The notes beneath the pieces were generated by a model that was given only the letters and a program-made list of their open reading frames with translations, searched no databases and was not told the DNA's origin. Source: Lithospermum erythrorhizon (Eukaryota; Streptophyta; Magnoliopsida; Boraginales; Boraginaceae). From it: a stretch of DNA of 64,000 bases. The position numbers were made by a program, and so were the translations under genes. The stretch covers positions 310,001 to 374,000 of the forward strand of contig JADFUC010002331.1 in assembly GCA_019722365.1 (NCBI GenBank), in the 5' to 3' direction. Every line of letters begins with the position of its first letter. The first letter of the stretch is position 1. This document shows, piece after piece, positions 48,727 through 60,734 of this stretch.

Positions 48727-49530
48727 ATGGCTACCACTATCAAGTACTCCTAAGAACTCAAGCTGGCCAAGACTTGAAAAGCGCAGTCGAATAACTCGAA
48801 TTTTGACGAGTGGTCTCGAACTTGAGAATCATTCTCAAGCAAAGCAGAGGATCAATACGTGTCGAACAATAAGGTTCCTGCGAAACCTAATGATAGTGCC
48901 TCCCCATCCGAAAAGTGGATCCTACAAAAGCACAAGTCCTGACGCCGGATGTCCAATGTCTCAGTTACAATATGGAACCTTCGTTCCAAATTCAATATGA
49001 AAAGGTGGCAGCATATGACATATACTGGCAACTTGAGGAATTATTATTCCAAAGGGGAAGCTGTAAACGAGATAAGACACTGCCTCTGCGTTCTCGTGAC
49101 GTGCTACAGTTCTGGAACTGCCACGCCGCAAGCCCTCATATCATTAAAATGATTGGCTTGGTCGATCAACTCAACGCCCTGGGCACCAATGTCTCCAAAG
49201 AACTGGCTGTGGATCTCATCCTGAAGTCTCTTCCAGACAAATTCTCTCAGTTTGTCATGAACTTCAATATGCACAAGTTTGAGTTATCTCTAAACGAACT
49301 GCATAAGATTTATCACGGTCGCCGACGAACCTGGTAAGCACTAAAATTTACTCCTTCGCTTTGGTGGTCCAAACAAGAAGAAATTCAAGAAGAAAGAAGA
49401 AGCTCACGGCAAAGTACTGCGGTTCGAGTAATCCCAAGGTTGGCCGGAAAGTGGAGGAGCTAGGAAGATGAAAAAGTGTCATTATGGAACTGGTCACCGG
49501 GAAGTCGACTGCTAGAAGTTCACAGACGAT
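48727..49530 (+). pseudogene. copia gag (UBN2-type capsid and degenerate zinc knuckle), broken
   Basis: The start MATTIKYS is followed by frames that jump repeatedly. Recognisable blocks are KVAAYDIYWQLEELL, then HIIKMIGLVDQLNALGTNVS and LILKSLPDKFSQFVMNFNMH, the capsid-like region shared by plant Ty1/copia gag proteins. A decayed CCHC knuckle (KCHYGTGHREVDC) lies at 49,474-49,513. Several frame changes and stops rule out a functional product as written. Confidence 0.85.
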
Positions 49531-49989
49531 AGAAGAATGGTCTCACGACCGTCAGCCTCATACAAAAGTGTTATCAAGTTTGTACAACTTCTAATTTACT
49601 GTAAGTTTAGATAATCGGGTTGTGGTTCTCATTTGTCGTAATATGCGTGAAACTCAAGTCAAGTAGAAGCACTGGAAAGAAATGGATTCACAAGGGAAAT
49701 GGAAGGGCCAAGTGCTGCGAATTTCGTAGTAGGATCCATTAGTTTAAATTCTGCCCACCGCCTTGTTTGAACTTATCTCCGTTTATTATGTACCTGCAAT
49801 TCTGTGTGAATATTATTTCTATTTCTCGCTTTTGAATAATGATGATTTTTCATTTTCAATAGATCCGATGAATTCTTGTGATCACCGTGAATCGGGTAGT
49901 ATTTCGTACCGCCCTTCAAAATGGTCTATACGCTTTTGTAATAATGACATTAACGAGTCATATAACATAACTTAAAACGGAATAAGCCT

Positions 49990-50470
49990 AACGACTTAAA
50001 ACCAAACATACCTATGGCATTGCGCATTAGGTCACATTAACGAACCTAATCAAGAAACTCCACCTCGTGGAATACTCAAGGTTTCGACATTACTTAATCA
50101 TACGATAGTTACAGCTTCGCTTTCCGGGCAATGACCAAAATGCCTTTCACCGCTTAAACGGTGCGGCGTTGATTTTATTTGGGATCATACACACCGACGT
50201 ATGCGGGGCTAAACGAACATCTGCAAGAGGAGGTTATAACTACTTCATTACATTACCGATGACTACAAGATACGCTTTTGTGTATCTCGATGACACAAAC
50301 ACGAAGTCCTTTGAGAAATTCAAGGAGTTCCAAATGAAGTACAAAAACCAATTGAACAAGACAATAAAGATTCTCCGTCCGACAGGGAGAATATTTGAGT
50401 CACGAAGTCTAATACTCATCTTGTAGAGTGCGGTATTGCTTCACAATCACTCACTCCAGCCAGAACGCCA
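49990..50470 (+). pseudogene. copia GAG-pre-integrase and integrase core, broken
   Basis: The remnant begins with a pre-integrase zinc-finger fragment (tggCATTGCGCATTAGGTCACATTAAC at about 50,012-50,038, i.e. the WH.RLGHIN type). The integrase core follows with IHTDVCGAKRTSARGGYNYF (the first catalytic Asp in HTDVCG) and KSFEKFKEFQMKYKNQLNKT. The frame breaks before the remaining DDE residues can be read. Confidence 0.85.
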
Positions 50471-51049
50471 CAAAGACAACGTAAGGTCTGAAAGGAGAAA
50501 TCGAACCCTTCTTGACATGGTTCGACGGCGATGAGCCTATCCGATCTACCTCGCCACCCTCTGGGGATATGCACTCTAAGCGACACTTACCTTTTAAATG
50601 TATAAGTCCAAACTGGGTCACAGATAAAACTCCCCATGAACTGGTGGTTCGAAGACTCGTTGTTTTCTAAAGATTGGGGCTGTGAAGCTTATGTTAAGAG
50701 ATTAACAAAGATAAACTTGCGCCTAAATCTCAAATGCTATTTCATAGGATATCTGCGGAAATAGCTGGGTTACTACTTTCTAAATTCCAAGCAGAGAATA
50801 AAATCTTCTATCAGAGTATTCCTTGAAAAGAATATCTATCTGCAGGACTAGAAGTAATGGGTGTTCATCTTGATGAAGCTCAAGTCGATTTAAGTCAATA
50901 TCGATGATCTAATGCAGAGGCATCTCGACACACCACAAGAATTGGAACCTTCTTCATAGGAAGACCCACATCCACAGAAGTCGTTGAAGAACCAACCTGT
51001 GAGATCCAATGGATCGCCACCAACCAGCTACCGGTATGGTGAAGCTTTC

Positions 51050-51720
51050 ATCACTGGGAGAGGATTTTACTCCACTTACAAAAAGAAGCAATGAATAGCA
51101 AGGATGTCGACAAATGGCAATTGCCATGCACCGAGATGGATCTATGTACCAAAACGAGGCTCGTCCTTGTTGATTTTACCAACGGGGCCTCGCCTCTATT
51201 GAATGTAAAATGGGTATTTAAGAAGAAACATGATAAAGACGGAAACGTTGATGTTTTCAAAGCTGTGACTCAGAGTTTAAAGTTGCTTCAAACAAGTTCA
51301 CGGAGGACCATGACGAAACTTAAAAGGGCTACGCTTAAATCCATCCGAAAATCTTAGCTACTGGCCGCATTTCATGACTACGAATATGGCAATGGATGTG
51401 TTACACGCTTCCCCGAATGGAAATTTAGAGGAAGATGTGTACATGGTACAACTTCAGTTTTTACATGTCCTAAAGTGACCTAAGAAGGTACGTCGCAAAG
51501 TCCATTTATGGTCTTAACAGTATCCTAGTTGAATTCCGCCGCTTTGACGAACAATCAAAGAGTTTGGGTTTCATCAAGAACGGCAGCTAATTTGTGTATA
51601 CAGCGTGCCGAGTTATGTATCATTCATAGTCCTCGTATGTCGATGACATACTTCTATCATTGGAAACAACGTGTAGAAGTTACTAAACTCGCCCGCGATC
51701 GGGTCAAAATGTTTCAAACG
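51050..51720 (+). pseudogene. copia reverse transcriptase, broken
   Basis: The fragment AMNSKDVDKWQLPCTEMD followed by NVKWVFKKKHDKDGNVDVFKA is the conserved N-terminal part of copia reverse transcriptase. The catalytic YVDD box is readable at about 51,636-51,647 (SYVDDILL) in a different frame from the upstream part. Order gag-integrase-RT confirms Ty1/copia rather than Ty3/gypsy. Confidence 0.85.
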
Positions 51721-52329
51721 CGACTAAAACACAGATATATTTCTGGAATAAAGATCCACCGGATCGAGGCAGGTCGATGACTTTGTCAAGATACTTACGT
51801 GAATAAGGTACCGCAAAGGTTCAACATGTAATTCCAAGAAGTGGTAATCTCCCATTTAGACATGGAGTTCAACTCAACAGAAGACAGTCATTCCACTACT
51901 AGTGCCGAGATGAATGTAATGAAGTGACACACCATGCTTCTACTATAGGATCCATCATGTATGCTATGTCAGGCACTAGACCACGTGTCTTACGCACTAA
52001 GCTGTAACCAAGTAGATACCAAGCTAATCCAGCGAAAAGCCACTGATTGTAGTGAAGTGCATCTTGGAAGATTCCAGGAGAACTAAAGATGCTTTCTGGT
52101 AGGCGGTGGAGACGGTGAGTTAGCGATGGTACACCGACGCCGCTTTCAAACCTACGGCATCTAATTATCGCTCACTGGTATGTATTTGTCTCAACGGTGG
52201 AGCAAGATCTTGGAGGAGTTCCAAACAGTACTATTGGGCCGATCTCTACCACGTAATCCGAAAGACATCGCAGTCATTCCGAAGCCGCCAGTTAAGCATG
52301 TGTTGATAAAGAAGTTCAGGACCGAACTT

Positions 52330-52570
52330 GCTGCCTAGCATCGGTGGACCAACTGGAGTTGCTTTGTGACAACATTGGGGCAATAGCTCAAGCTAAGGGA
52401 ACCCCGAGCATCACAAATCCAAGCACGCACTGTAAAGATCACCCGACAGAGATATGCTCGACAGAGGTGACGCTAAAGTATGTAAAGAGAAACAGAGGCC
52501 AATCGTCAATTCCTTTACTAAACCACTGCTCGCAAAGATGACAGCATGCAATTTAACATAGGTCTTAGAC
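52330..52570 (+). pseudogene. copia RNase H, broken
   Basis: Residual motif LLCDNIGAIAQAKGTPSI corresponds to the (C)DN.GA..A conserved block of copia RNase H. A downstream TEVTLKYVKR piece fits the end of the domain. About 800 bp of non-coding sequence separate this from LTR copy C. Confidence 0.75.
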
Positions 52571-53384
52571 AGATGTATTGGGTGTTAGGTTGCCGAGTCA
52601 AGATGTATCTATTGTAAGTTACGTGGAACAAATATTTGGAATATTATTAAGCTTCATTTTAATATATTTGGTTTGCTATGACTATATGTTCAATTTACAT
52701 ATAATATATGTGTTTATCTCGATGCAGTGAAAAGGTTAAATCCCTAGGTTAGTCTATGTTTTCTGTAGGTAACATGAACCGTTAATTACACCTCCTCTTC
52801 AAGCCTAAACATAGGATAGCCAAAAGGCCTCAAGTTAGACGCCGATAGTTGCATGCATCATACGACTAAATGTGTTTGCAGATTAGCGATCAAGATCATC
52901 ACGTTAGCCTGGCAGGACTAGATCAATACCGTACGCCGTCCAGACTGGGAGCCGGTATGACGTAAAACGAATTCATAGAAGATATGTATATCCTGCGGTC
53001 CTATGACATTTGTTTAGAATTTTAGGTTCGGCTAATTCTTTTAGACCTAATTTATATATAACTATCTCTGTATATACAAGCTCGTATTTTGACTAGCTTT
53101 ACTCAAACATCCTAATGCAATATAACGATACTGGTCACACAAATGTAGTATAGCGATAGATGTTGATATATTGAGGGATTTGGTCTGTCTCATACAAGGA
53201 ATATCTCGTGCCTTCACACAGCTGGGTACTGACAGATGGACGCCATAAATGCTTATTCGCTTCCATACTGAAAAGTAAAGAAAGTCAGGCTGCTTTCCAT
53301 GACACACTTCTTATGGTTAGCTTCCACACTAGAGATCGCTATGATGTGCTGAATTGTAAGATAACCGTCCAAGGGCAAGCCGAG

Positions 53385-54372
53385 TGTCGGAAATCAATGA
53401 GAATTGGTTCCATTTATTACGCCTGTCAAGGACAATCAAGCAGAAGAATTCATCATCAATGTTAAATGCGTGATTATCGTAACTAGTTCAACTAGTAATT
53501 GTATATTACCAGCGGGTTCTCATGATAATTTATAAGTTATTATGAAGCGACAGTTAGATCTACCATTAATCGTTATAATAATAGTAATTGGTCAATTATT
53601 ATTATTATACAACTTACTATTATCGAGCTTCAAAGCACACATACAAATGATCGCTGAAGCTTATATTTCATGTACGAAATTGTTAGAACTATATAATTTA
53701 TGAAATATTTTCAATTGCTGCGGTTCTACATTTTATGTAGAATATCGATTGAACAAATAGAATCAATTAAATAGTTATTTAATTGGTTCGAAAGAATTTT
53801 TTTTAGTATTTATCGATAACTTGAAAGATTATTGATATTGAATCATTACTATTTAATTAGCTTAACAGTCAGTTCAATCCTATTAGCAACTCATTAGTGT
53901 CTAACTTAACTAATAGGAGTTAACGAGTCAAGCTAATACTTAATCTAAGTCGCTTTTATCGGGTCATTAACTTAGCCCTATAAAGAACCTTGGTTTTTCA
54001 TCATAAGTTTTTGTAAAACTTTTTCACCAAAAACTTAGTACCGCCTTTTGGCCGAAATTCCCAAGAATTTTGGGTTTTTCCGGGTTTTGTTCATCCTTGT
54101 TTACTAGCATGTGATTAGTTCTCGATTCAACCCCTCCCGCGCTGACTAACTAGATATCATACGATCGATATTACAACAAAGAAGCCGAGGGAAGTCACAC
54201 GCCGTGGAATTCAAGCTACATGATTTTAAGGCGGAATTTAATTCACAGACCAGAAGTCCTCCTGCTCATATAATCTAATTATATGTTTACAAATAATGTG
54301 AAGATGCACTTTAAAAAGATCCCCTAACTATTGGATTAGATTACACTCATATATCCATAGTAATTTTCTTCA
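53385..54372 (+). mobile_element. LTR copy C (3' LTR of the copia element)
   Basis: It begins TGTCGGAAATCAATGAG and ends TAGTAATTTTCTTCA, 988 bp. It matches LTR copy A throughout, with many single-base indels. A weak purine tract (AAGGGCAAG, 53,371-53,379) precedes it. It is immediately followed by TGGTATATAAACATGAAGAG and AT-rich block F', as after copy A. Confidence 0.8.
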
Positions 54373-56060
54373 CTGGTATATAAACATGAAGAGAATTCGC
54401 TTTGTCGTAACAAACATGTACACTATTGCTTTTAAAGAATCATTTGGAAAAATTCGATCGACGTAATCTAAAATTTACCAATATCTCTCATCGCTTTCTA
54501 AATTTACCATATTTCATATTTTACCATTTTTGACCATATTTTTTATATTTCCTCAGAATGTTACCATTTACTATATTTATATCTCATAATCTAAAATTAA
54601 CCATATTTTTATAATATTAACATATTTTATCATAACCTAAAATTTTATCATATTTCATAATTTTATCATAATCTCATATTTCATTTTTTAATCATAATTT
54701 CATAATATTTCATAATTTTATTGTTTATAACCTAAAATTTCATAATACTTACATTTTATAATTTCATATTTATAATCTAAAATTTCTCTATAATTTCATA
54801 TTTTCATAATAATTTCTCATACTTACACATTTCAATTTTATAATTTCATAATAATAATTTCTATAATTTCATAATATTTCATAATTTTATTGCTTAATCA
54901 TAATTTCAATCATAATCATATTTATTAATCCATATTTTATCATAATCTAAAATTTTATCATATTCATATAATATTTTTAACTATAATTAAAATTAACTAT
55001 ATTTTTATAATATTAACATATTTTTATTATAACTGTAATTTTATCATATCATAATTTCATCATAATTTTATTTCATAACTTCATATTTCAGCTGTTTAAT
55101 CATAATTTCAAAGATATTTCATAATTTTATCATAATTTTATTCATGTCTATTATATTTCATAAATTCAATGCTAATAATTTCAATATATAATTCATAAAT
55201 CGATACTATTAAATACACAATTAATTACATTTTCTCAATTTACTACACAATTCATTCTCATTACACTTAATAAATGCGCTATTGTATCAATCATCGCTGT
55301 TGGCAACAAGCTATGTAAATAATTCGATGTCATATAACGAACAAATGCCGAATTCGCTTGTTCAAGCACCTAAGACGCTTATTAAAATAAGTTGCCTACA
55401 TGTCGTTTCTATCAATTCGCTAAGATATCATTTATGTAATTAATTATTCAATATTTCTACGTAATTAATTATTTAATTCATTCTTATGTAATTAAATATT
55501 TAACGCTTTATGTAATTAATTCATTCTATGCAATTAATTATTTAATATTTCTTTATATACTTAATTTATTTAATTCATTCTTATGTAATTAAATATTTAA
55601 TTGCCTTATGTAATTAATTCATTCCTTTATGCAATTAATTATTTAATATTTCTTATATACTAAATATTTAATTCATTCTTATGTACTAAATATTTAATTA
55701 TCTTATGTTATTAATTTATTTTATTCATTCTTATGTAATTAATTATTTCATATTTCTTATGTAATTAATTATTTAATTCATTCTTTGTGCTTACATAAAT
55801 AAATAGTTGATATCAACAAACACAAGTAAATTTGCTATGTAATAAGCATGTAATAACGCTTATTGTATAATAAGTTACTTAATCAATTTGGTAGTATATT
55901 TATAAACCTAATTTGGTAGTTTATTTATGCTACTGAAAAATTCACTTGTTACACAACAAACATGGACATATTCGCTTGTTACACAACAAGCACGGGTATA
56001 ATTCGCTTATTACAATAAAATAAGTACGAATACCCGCTTGTTCAAGCTTAAAATAGTCAT
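54373..56060. repeat. AT-rich block F' with hairpin-forming modules
   Basis: The first ~1.09 kb (to about 55,460) repeats block F. It continues with ~350 bp of TTATTTAATTCATTCTTATG / TAATTAATTATTTAA units (55,440-55,790) and an array of short palindromic modules, TTCRCTTRTT-ACA-CAACAARC, at 55,941, 55,971, 56,002 and 56,034 (spacing 30-32 bp). No coding sequence. Confidence 0.7.
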
Positions 56061-57253
56061 TTCACGCTCGCTACAATGCTTTTTGTATGCCAGATATCAC
56101 GCTCTCATCACTTGGTATTGGATTAAGTTCTATTAGGGATCTGTTATAAACCAGTTTTAAATATTGATATTTAAAAAGATACAAAACAAAATAATATTAT
56201 AAAAAGTATTTTTTATTTGTAATTTAAAATGAATAGAGAACGGTTTAGAAAAGTAAGAACGTCAATTGAAATGAACTGGAGAAAATACTATCTAATCTTA
56301 TGGTTTTTTATTTAGAAAACTCAAAGTTATTCAAATGAATATTGTTCGTTTGATTATAAAATAGATTAATTATTGCGTCGAAAAGAATTATCCATATAAT
56401 TTAAAATAAAGAGTTGTTGACACTTGATAGTGATTAGTGACAATTTTTTATAATCTGTTGTTGCAACAGCATATTGCGAGATCCATAACCTAAATGAAGG
56501 ACCGTATTATCAAGCCGGACAACATATATTTAATTATAAAATTGTTAGGCACGATTAGTGTTTAATTATGGTATTTCAGTGGTTAAAATTTTCAAATCAC
56601 AATAACTCTTTACTAGTACAATCTAACGCTGGAAAATGACAAAACGATAAAGTAAAAAAGGAGTCAAAGTACTTAATTGAGTTAATTCTGTGTTTTTCGC
56701 CTATTTGCTCCCCGGATTTTATTGCATTTTATCTTAAACTACTATTCCTGAAGGTTACTTGCAAGAAACCAAGATGATTAACTGGACCTAGCACACAATA
56801 GGGCAATTATGTGTCCCACTTAACCTTGAATAAATAAAGGATGATAACATATAAATTTATTTGAATAAGCTGTAAATAAAAGTATAGCTAGACTAGTGAG
56901 ATGGGGTTTGAGAATTGAGATCATGATTCATATAATAATTATAACACATAGATCTATTGTTCAAATCCTAGCTTCTAGTAGTACTATTAGTATATATTCT
57001 TTGAAAACAAAAGGTATAGTATATACATAGACCACTCATGTATGGTCTAGATTTTATAATTTTAAAGTTTTAAAAGAGGTAAATGTTGAGAACTCAAATC
57101 TCTAATCGAGCTAACCACTGAATTATTACGGAGTATTTAATTAGCCAAATTCCCTAGGATAGTATATATTATACTCCGTATTTTTATCTCAATGTGTATG
57201 CCCAAAATTTAAGTATTGCTTGTCAAATTAACCAGTCAATCAAACACATGCAC
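56061..57253. other. Intergenic AT-rich DNA
   Basis: No gene seen. ATACTCCGTATTT at 57,172-57,184 and TTACGGAGTATTT at 57,127-57,139 are short inverted MITE-like ends about 45 bp apart. A B-box-like GTTCAAATCC at about 56,961 may be a decayed SINE head. Confidence 0.45.
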
Positions 57254-57270
57254 AACAATATTATAATTAC

Positions 57271-57481
57271 GCCTTCAAGATATAGCTCAACTGGTAAAAA
57301 ACTAGAGTGTACAGTATGAGTTCGACTCTTATAAGGAGCGAATCTTGTATTGAAGTGGTTAAAAAGAAAACTCTAGTCCCCTGATCAGCTGAGGCACATC
57401 CCGCGATTAACTTCTTCGTGGTATTTCAGGACAGGGATCTCAAGAACCATTAGTATGAGTGTGTGATGATTTTACACTTTT
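57271..57481 (+). mobile_element. tRNA-derived SINE with target-site duplication
   Basis: Length ~211 bp. It has a polymerase III A box (TATAGCTCAACTGG, about 57,281-57,294) and B box (GAGTTCGACTC, 57,318-57,328) at tRNA-like spacing, then a non-coding body and a TTTACACTTTT tail. The flanks repeat AACAATATTATAATTAC (57,254-57,270) and AACAATACTATAATTAC (57,482-57,498), a 17 bp target-site duplication with one mismatch. This is a well-preserved insertion. Confidence 0.88.
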
Positions 57482-57498
57482 AACAATACTATAATTAC

Positions 57499-58443
57499 TG
57501 ATCCTGGGGATGCTTGACAGTTGATCCAATAGAAAACGACATGAGATGATTATAGGAAAATTAACATGGATTAATTAGAAAAATGATGAGCAAATCTATT
57601 GGGCAACCGTTGTCCATTGTCATCAAAATTATGTAGTAGTTGATAACCTTAAGTCAAAACCCAAAAGGATTAACAAATTATTCAGTAGACTTATACAAAT
57701 CCACTATTAATCTAATGGTCCAATCATAATATGAAATTATTCACATTTTGGTAGCCAAAATTTGGATGCCAACCTTAACAACCAACCGTCACCGTGTAGA
57801 TCTACACCCCCAACCTATCAATCCAACACTTCATATAGACCGATAGCAATTTGGTTTTGGCTAGTTGCCTACTTCAACCATTCAAAAATATGATTGAATA
57901 TTCAAAATACTCCCTCGATCCCAAAATATTAAGTATATATCAATTCGGTTTTATCAATATCAAAATAAATAAACTTCAATATTAGTTGACACATATAACT
58001 TTGGATTGAATCAAATTATTTTATAAATAGTTATGTACATTTACAATGATACGGAATATTTTTTTCCAACAAATCAATACGATATTTTATTGTTAAATTT
58101 CTAAATTTAAGTATTCATCAAACTATATTGTTAAATTTCCAAATTTAAGTATTCATCAAAATATGAAAATTTAAAATGTAACAATTTTTTTAAATGATGT
58201 GGAGTAATTTTTTTTCCAACCATTATAATTACAAGATTTTTATTGATCTCGTAATTGCTAGTAATACTTCCATTCACAAAAGATATGTTATTCCTCTTCT
58301 GAAAAAAAAAATTACTTGCAAATAGTCTTTGTGTATGAAATAATTATTTGTAGTAAATTATTCACTGCCAATCCCTTTCAAAATCCATCTTAGTTAACCA
58401 AAACTTGTACACGATTTTGCCAACTTTCATGAGCAATCTTCCC
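57499..58443. other. Upstream region of the BAHD gene, with a Stowaway end
   Basis: AT-rich, non-coding. ATACTCCCTCGATCCCAAAA at 57,908-57,927 is a Stowaway-type terminus; the other end is not clear. A 37 bp direct repeat (AAATTTCTAAATTTAAGTAT / AAATTTCCAAATTTAAGTAT) occurs at about 58,095 and 58,133. Confidence 0.5.
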
Positions 58444-58711
58444 TATATATTCATAGCAACTACATTTTCCTAAGAATACTCAATCTGTTGTGGAAAATTC
58501 AGGGCATTGACTGAAATCCTTCTATTTATATTTTTAAAGGTAATATTGAATTTCTTTTAGTACACTTAATGTCATGTTACTGCATTTGAATGTGATGCAT
58601 GTTGCATGAACCATGCACACACTAATTAATTAAATTCTTGATTTTCCTTTGCTTCACATATATTTCTTGTTTTAATTAATTTTGTGTTAAAACTTTAGGA
58701 AATATCTTGAA
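58444..58711 (+). promoter_or_regulatory. TATA box and 5' UTR intron of the BAHD gene
   Basis: A TATATATTC element at about 58,445 is followed by a leader. A likely 5' UTR intron runs from 58,540 (AAAG|GTAATATT) to 58,698 (AACTTTAG), ending 13 bp before the ATG. Confidence 0.55.
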
Positions 58712-60734
58712 ATGGAACTCATTGTAAAGCAAGGTGAGCCAATATTGGTTGAACCAAAAGAGGAGACACCAAAGGACTTATACTTCCTCTCAAATCTTGA
58801 CCAAAACATTGCTGTGATTGTTCGTACTATCTACACTTTTAGGTCCGAGGAAAAGGGCAATGAGGATGCTGGAGAAGTGATCAAGGATGCATTAGCCAAG
58901 ATTCTTGTGCCATTTTACCCCATGGCAGGGCGGTTAACGATTAGCTCAGAGGGGAAGCTTATTGTTGATTGCACAGGGGGGGAGGGTGCAATTTTCGTCG
59001 AGGCAGAGGCGAATTGTACTATTGAAGAGATAGGGGACAACACAAAGCCTGATCCTGCTACTCTTGGGAAGTTGGTTTATGACATTACTGATGCCAAAAC
59101 TATTTTTGACATGCCACTTATAGTTGCTCAGGTAACAAGTGATGTTATGATCTCTTGTTAGAGAATTGATCTTAAAATTTTGATTGATTCTTTAATGTGC
59201 TGAAATATTCAGGTTGAGCATGCCTCATTTAGCTATTGCCAATTTCATAGTTTTTCAGTTTGCAATGTGTTTTTATGAAGTTTGGGATTGGGTAGGAGAC
59301 AAACTAGTAACTAGTTTGCTACTTTTAATGAATCTAATAACATAGTAACATTTGAATGAGCAATTAGTTTTCTTGTTGGTTAAAATGCATGTTTCCCCTG
59401 TAATTTTTCCCTTTGCATTGTAGTGGTATTAGTAGTTTAGAATCAATCAAGAGAGTGTTTGGTTACAATTAAGACCCATGCCATCAAAAGTTTTGAAGTA
59501 GTGAATAGAGATGTGAATATGTTATTCATCTTTTATTCAAACATTTCTTCACATGGTACGGATGTGAATATGTTATTCATATTTTATTCAAACATTTCTT
59601 CACATGGTACATGTTTATGCAAGATTTTGTATATTTGTAATGTGAAAATTATAGAACTAAGAAAAGTTTGCAAGCTTTTTAACTTCTATTGTTATTATCG
59701 CTCCCTCCATTTCAAAAGGAGGATAAGCTCGGATGATTAAAAAGTACTAGCACTTAATATAGTTCACCACTATAAAACATAAAATACTATAGTTTAAATT
59801 TTTAAAATGACGGGAACACTCTTTTGTTTTACTTGGTAATGAGTATTGATCACTTAATTTTTTATTTATTTAGGTAACAAAATTCAAATGTGGAGGATTT
59901 GTTCTAGGCTTGTGCATGAATCACTGCATGAAAGATGGAATTTCAGCTATGGAATTTGTGAATTCCTGGGCTGAAACTGCTAGAGGATTACCTATCAAAA
60001 CTCCCCCATTCATGGACAGGACAATACTTAAAGCAAGAGACCCCCCAAGAACAGAATTCCCCCATCATGAATTTGCAGAAATTGAAGACATATCCAACAC
60101 TTCAGAACTCTACAAGCAAGAAATGCTCTACAGGTCATTCTGTTTCACCCCTGAAAAGCTCGATAAACTCAAAACGATTTCAATGGAAGACGGGGTGCTA
60201 GCCAAATGCTCAACATTTGAAGCACTCTCAGCATTTGTTTGGAAATGCAGGACTCAGGCATTGAGCCTGAAACCTGACCAAAAGACGAAACTCCTTTTCG
60301 CGGTTGATGGAAGATCAAGATTCAACCCCCCTATCCCACAAGGCTACTTTGGCAATGCAATTGTGTTAACAAATTCCTTATGCAATGCTGGTGAGATAGT
60401 TGATAATCCGCTTTCATTCTCCGTGAAATTAGTCCAAGACGCGGTGAAAATGGTAACCGATAGTTACATGAGATCGGCTATCGATTACTTTGAAGTGACA
60501 AGAGCTAGGCCTTCTTTGGCTGCAACACTTTTGATCACAACATGGTCTAAATTGGAGTTTCATATGGCCGATTTCGGGTGGGGAGAGCCTCTTCAATCTG
60601 GACCTGTGGCATTGCCTGAGAAAGAAGTCATTCTGTTTCTTTCACATGGAAAAGAGAGGAAAACTATTAATGTGCTCTTGGGTTTGCCTGCATCTGCAAT
60701 GGAGACTTTTGAACAACTAATGCACACATTCTAA
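58712..60734 (+). CDS. HHT1: BAHD acyltransferase, omega-hydroxyacid O-feruloyl transferase-like (HHT/ASFT)
   Basis: Two exons, 58712-59131 and 59874-60734 (TAA), encode 426 residues. The catalytic HxxxD appears as HCMKDG and the structural DFGWG motif is intact (ADFGWGEPL). Other family blocks are [53 protein letters not shown] and [13 protein letters not shown]. The pattern and the conserved intron after VAQ closely follow Arabidopsis ASFT/HHT1, which moves the feruloyl group from feruloyl-CoA to omega-hydroxy fatty acids or fatty alcohols for suberin and cutin aromatics, in the cytosol. The protein is slightly shorter than Arabidopsis ASFT, mainly at the N-terminus. Exact acceptor preference (omega-hydroxyacid or fatty alcohol) cannot be read from sequence. 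Confidence 0.92.
59510..59611. repeat. 51 bp tandem duplication in the BAHD intron
   Basis: Units 59510-59560 and 59561-59611 are nearly identical (GATGTGAATATGTTATTCAT, then TTTTATTCAAACATTTCTTC and ACATGGTAC), with one clear difference inside the unit (C or A after TTATTCAT). Confidence 0.9.

Noticed and set aside
53062..53307. 81-codon minus-strand frame between RNase H and LTR copy C
   Set aside because: No recognisable env-like or other domain; probably chance in decayed retroelement sequence.
55935..56065. CRISPR-like array, given the ~30 bp spacing of palindromic modules
   Set aside because: Only four diverged modules, no distinct spacers, eukaryotic context and no cas genes; it is an AT-rich satellite-type array.
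57271..57330. Functional tRNA gene
   Set aside because: A and B boxes are present, but the cloverleaf ends do not pair and a SINE body and target-site duplications follow.
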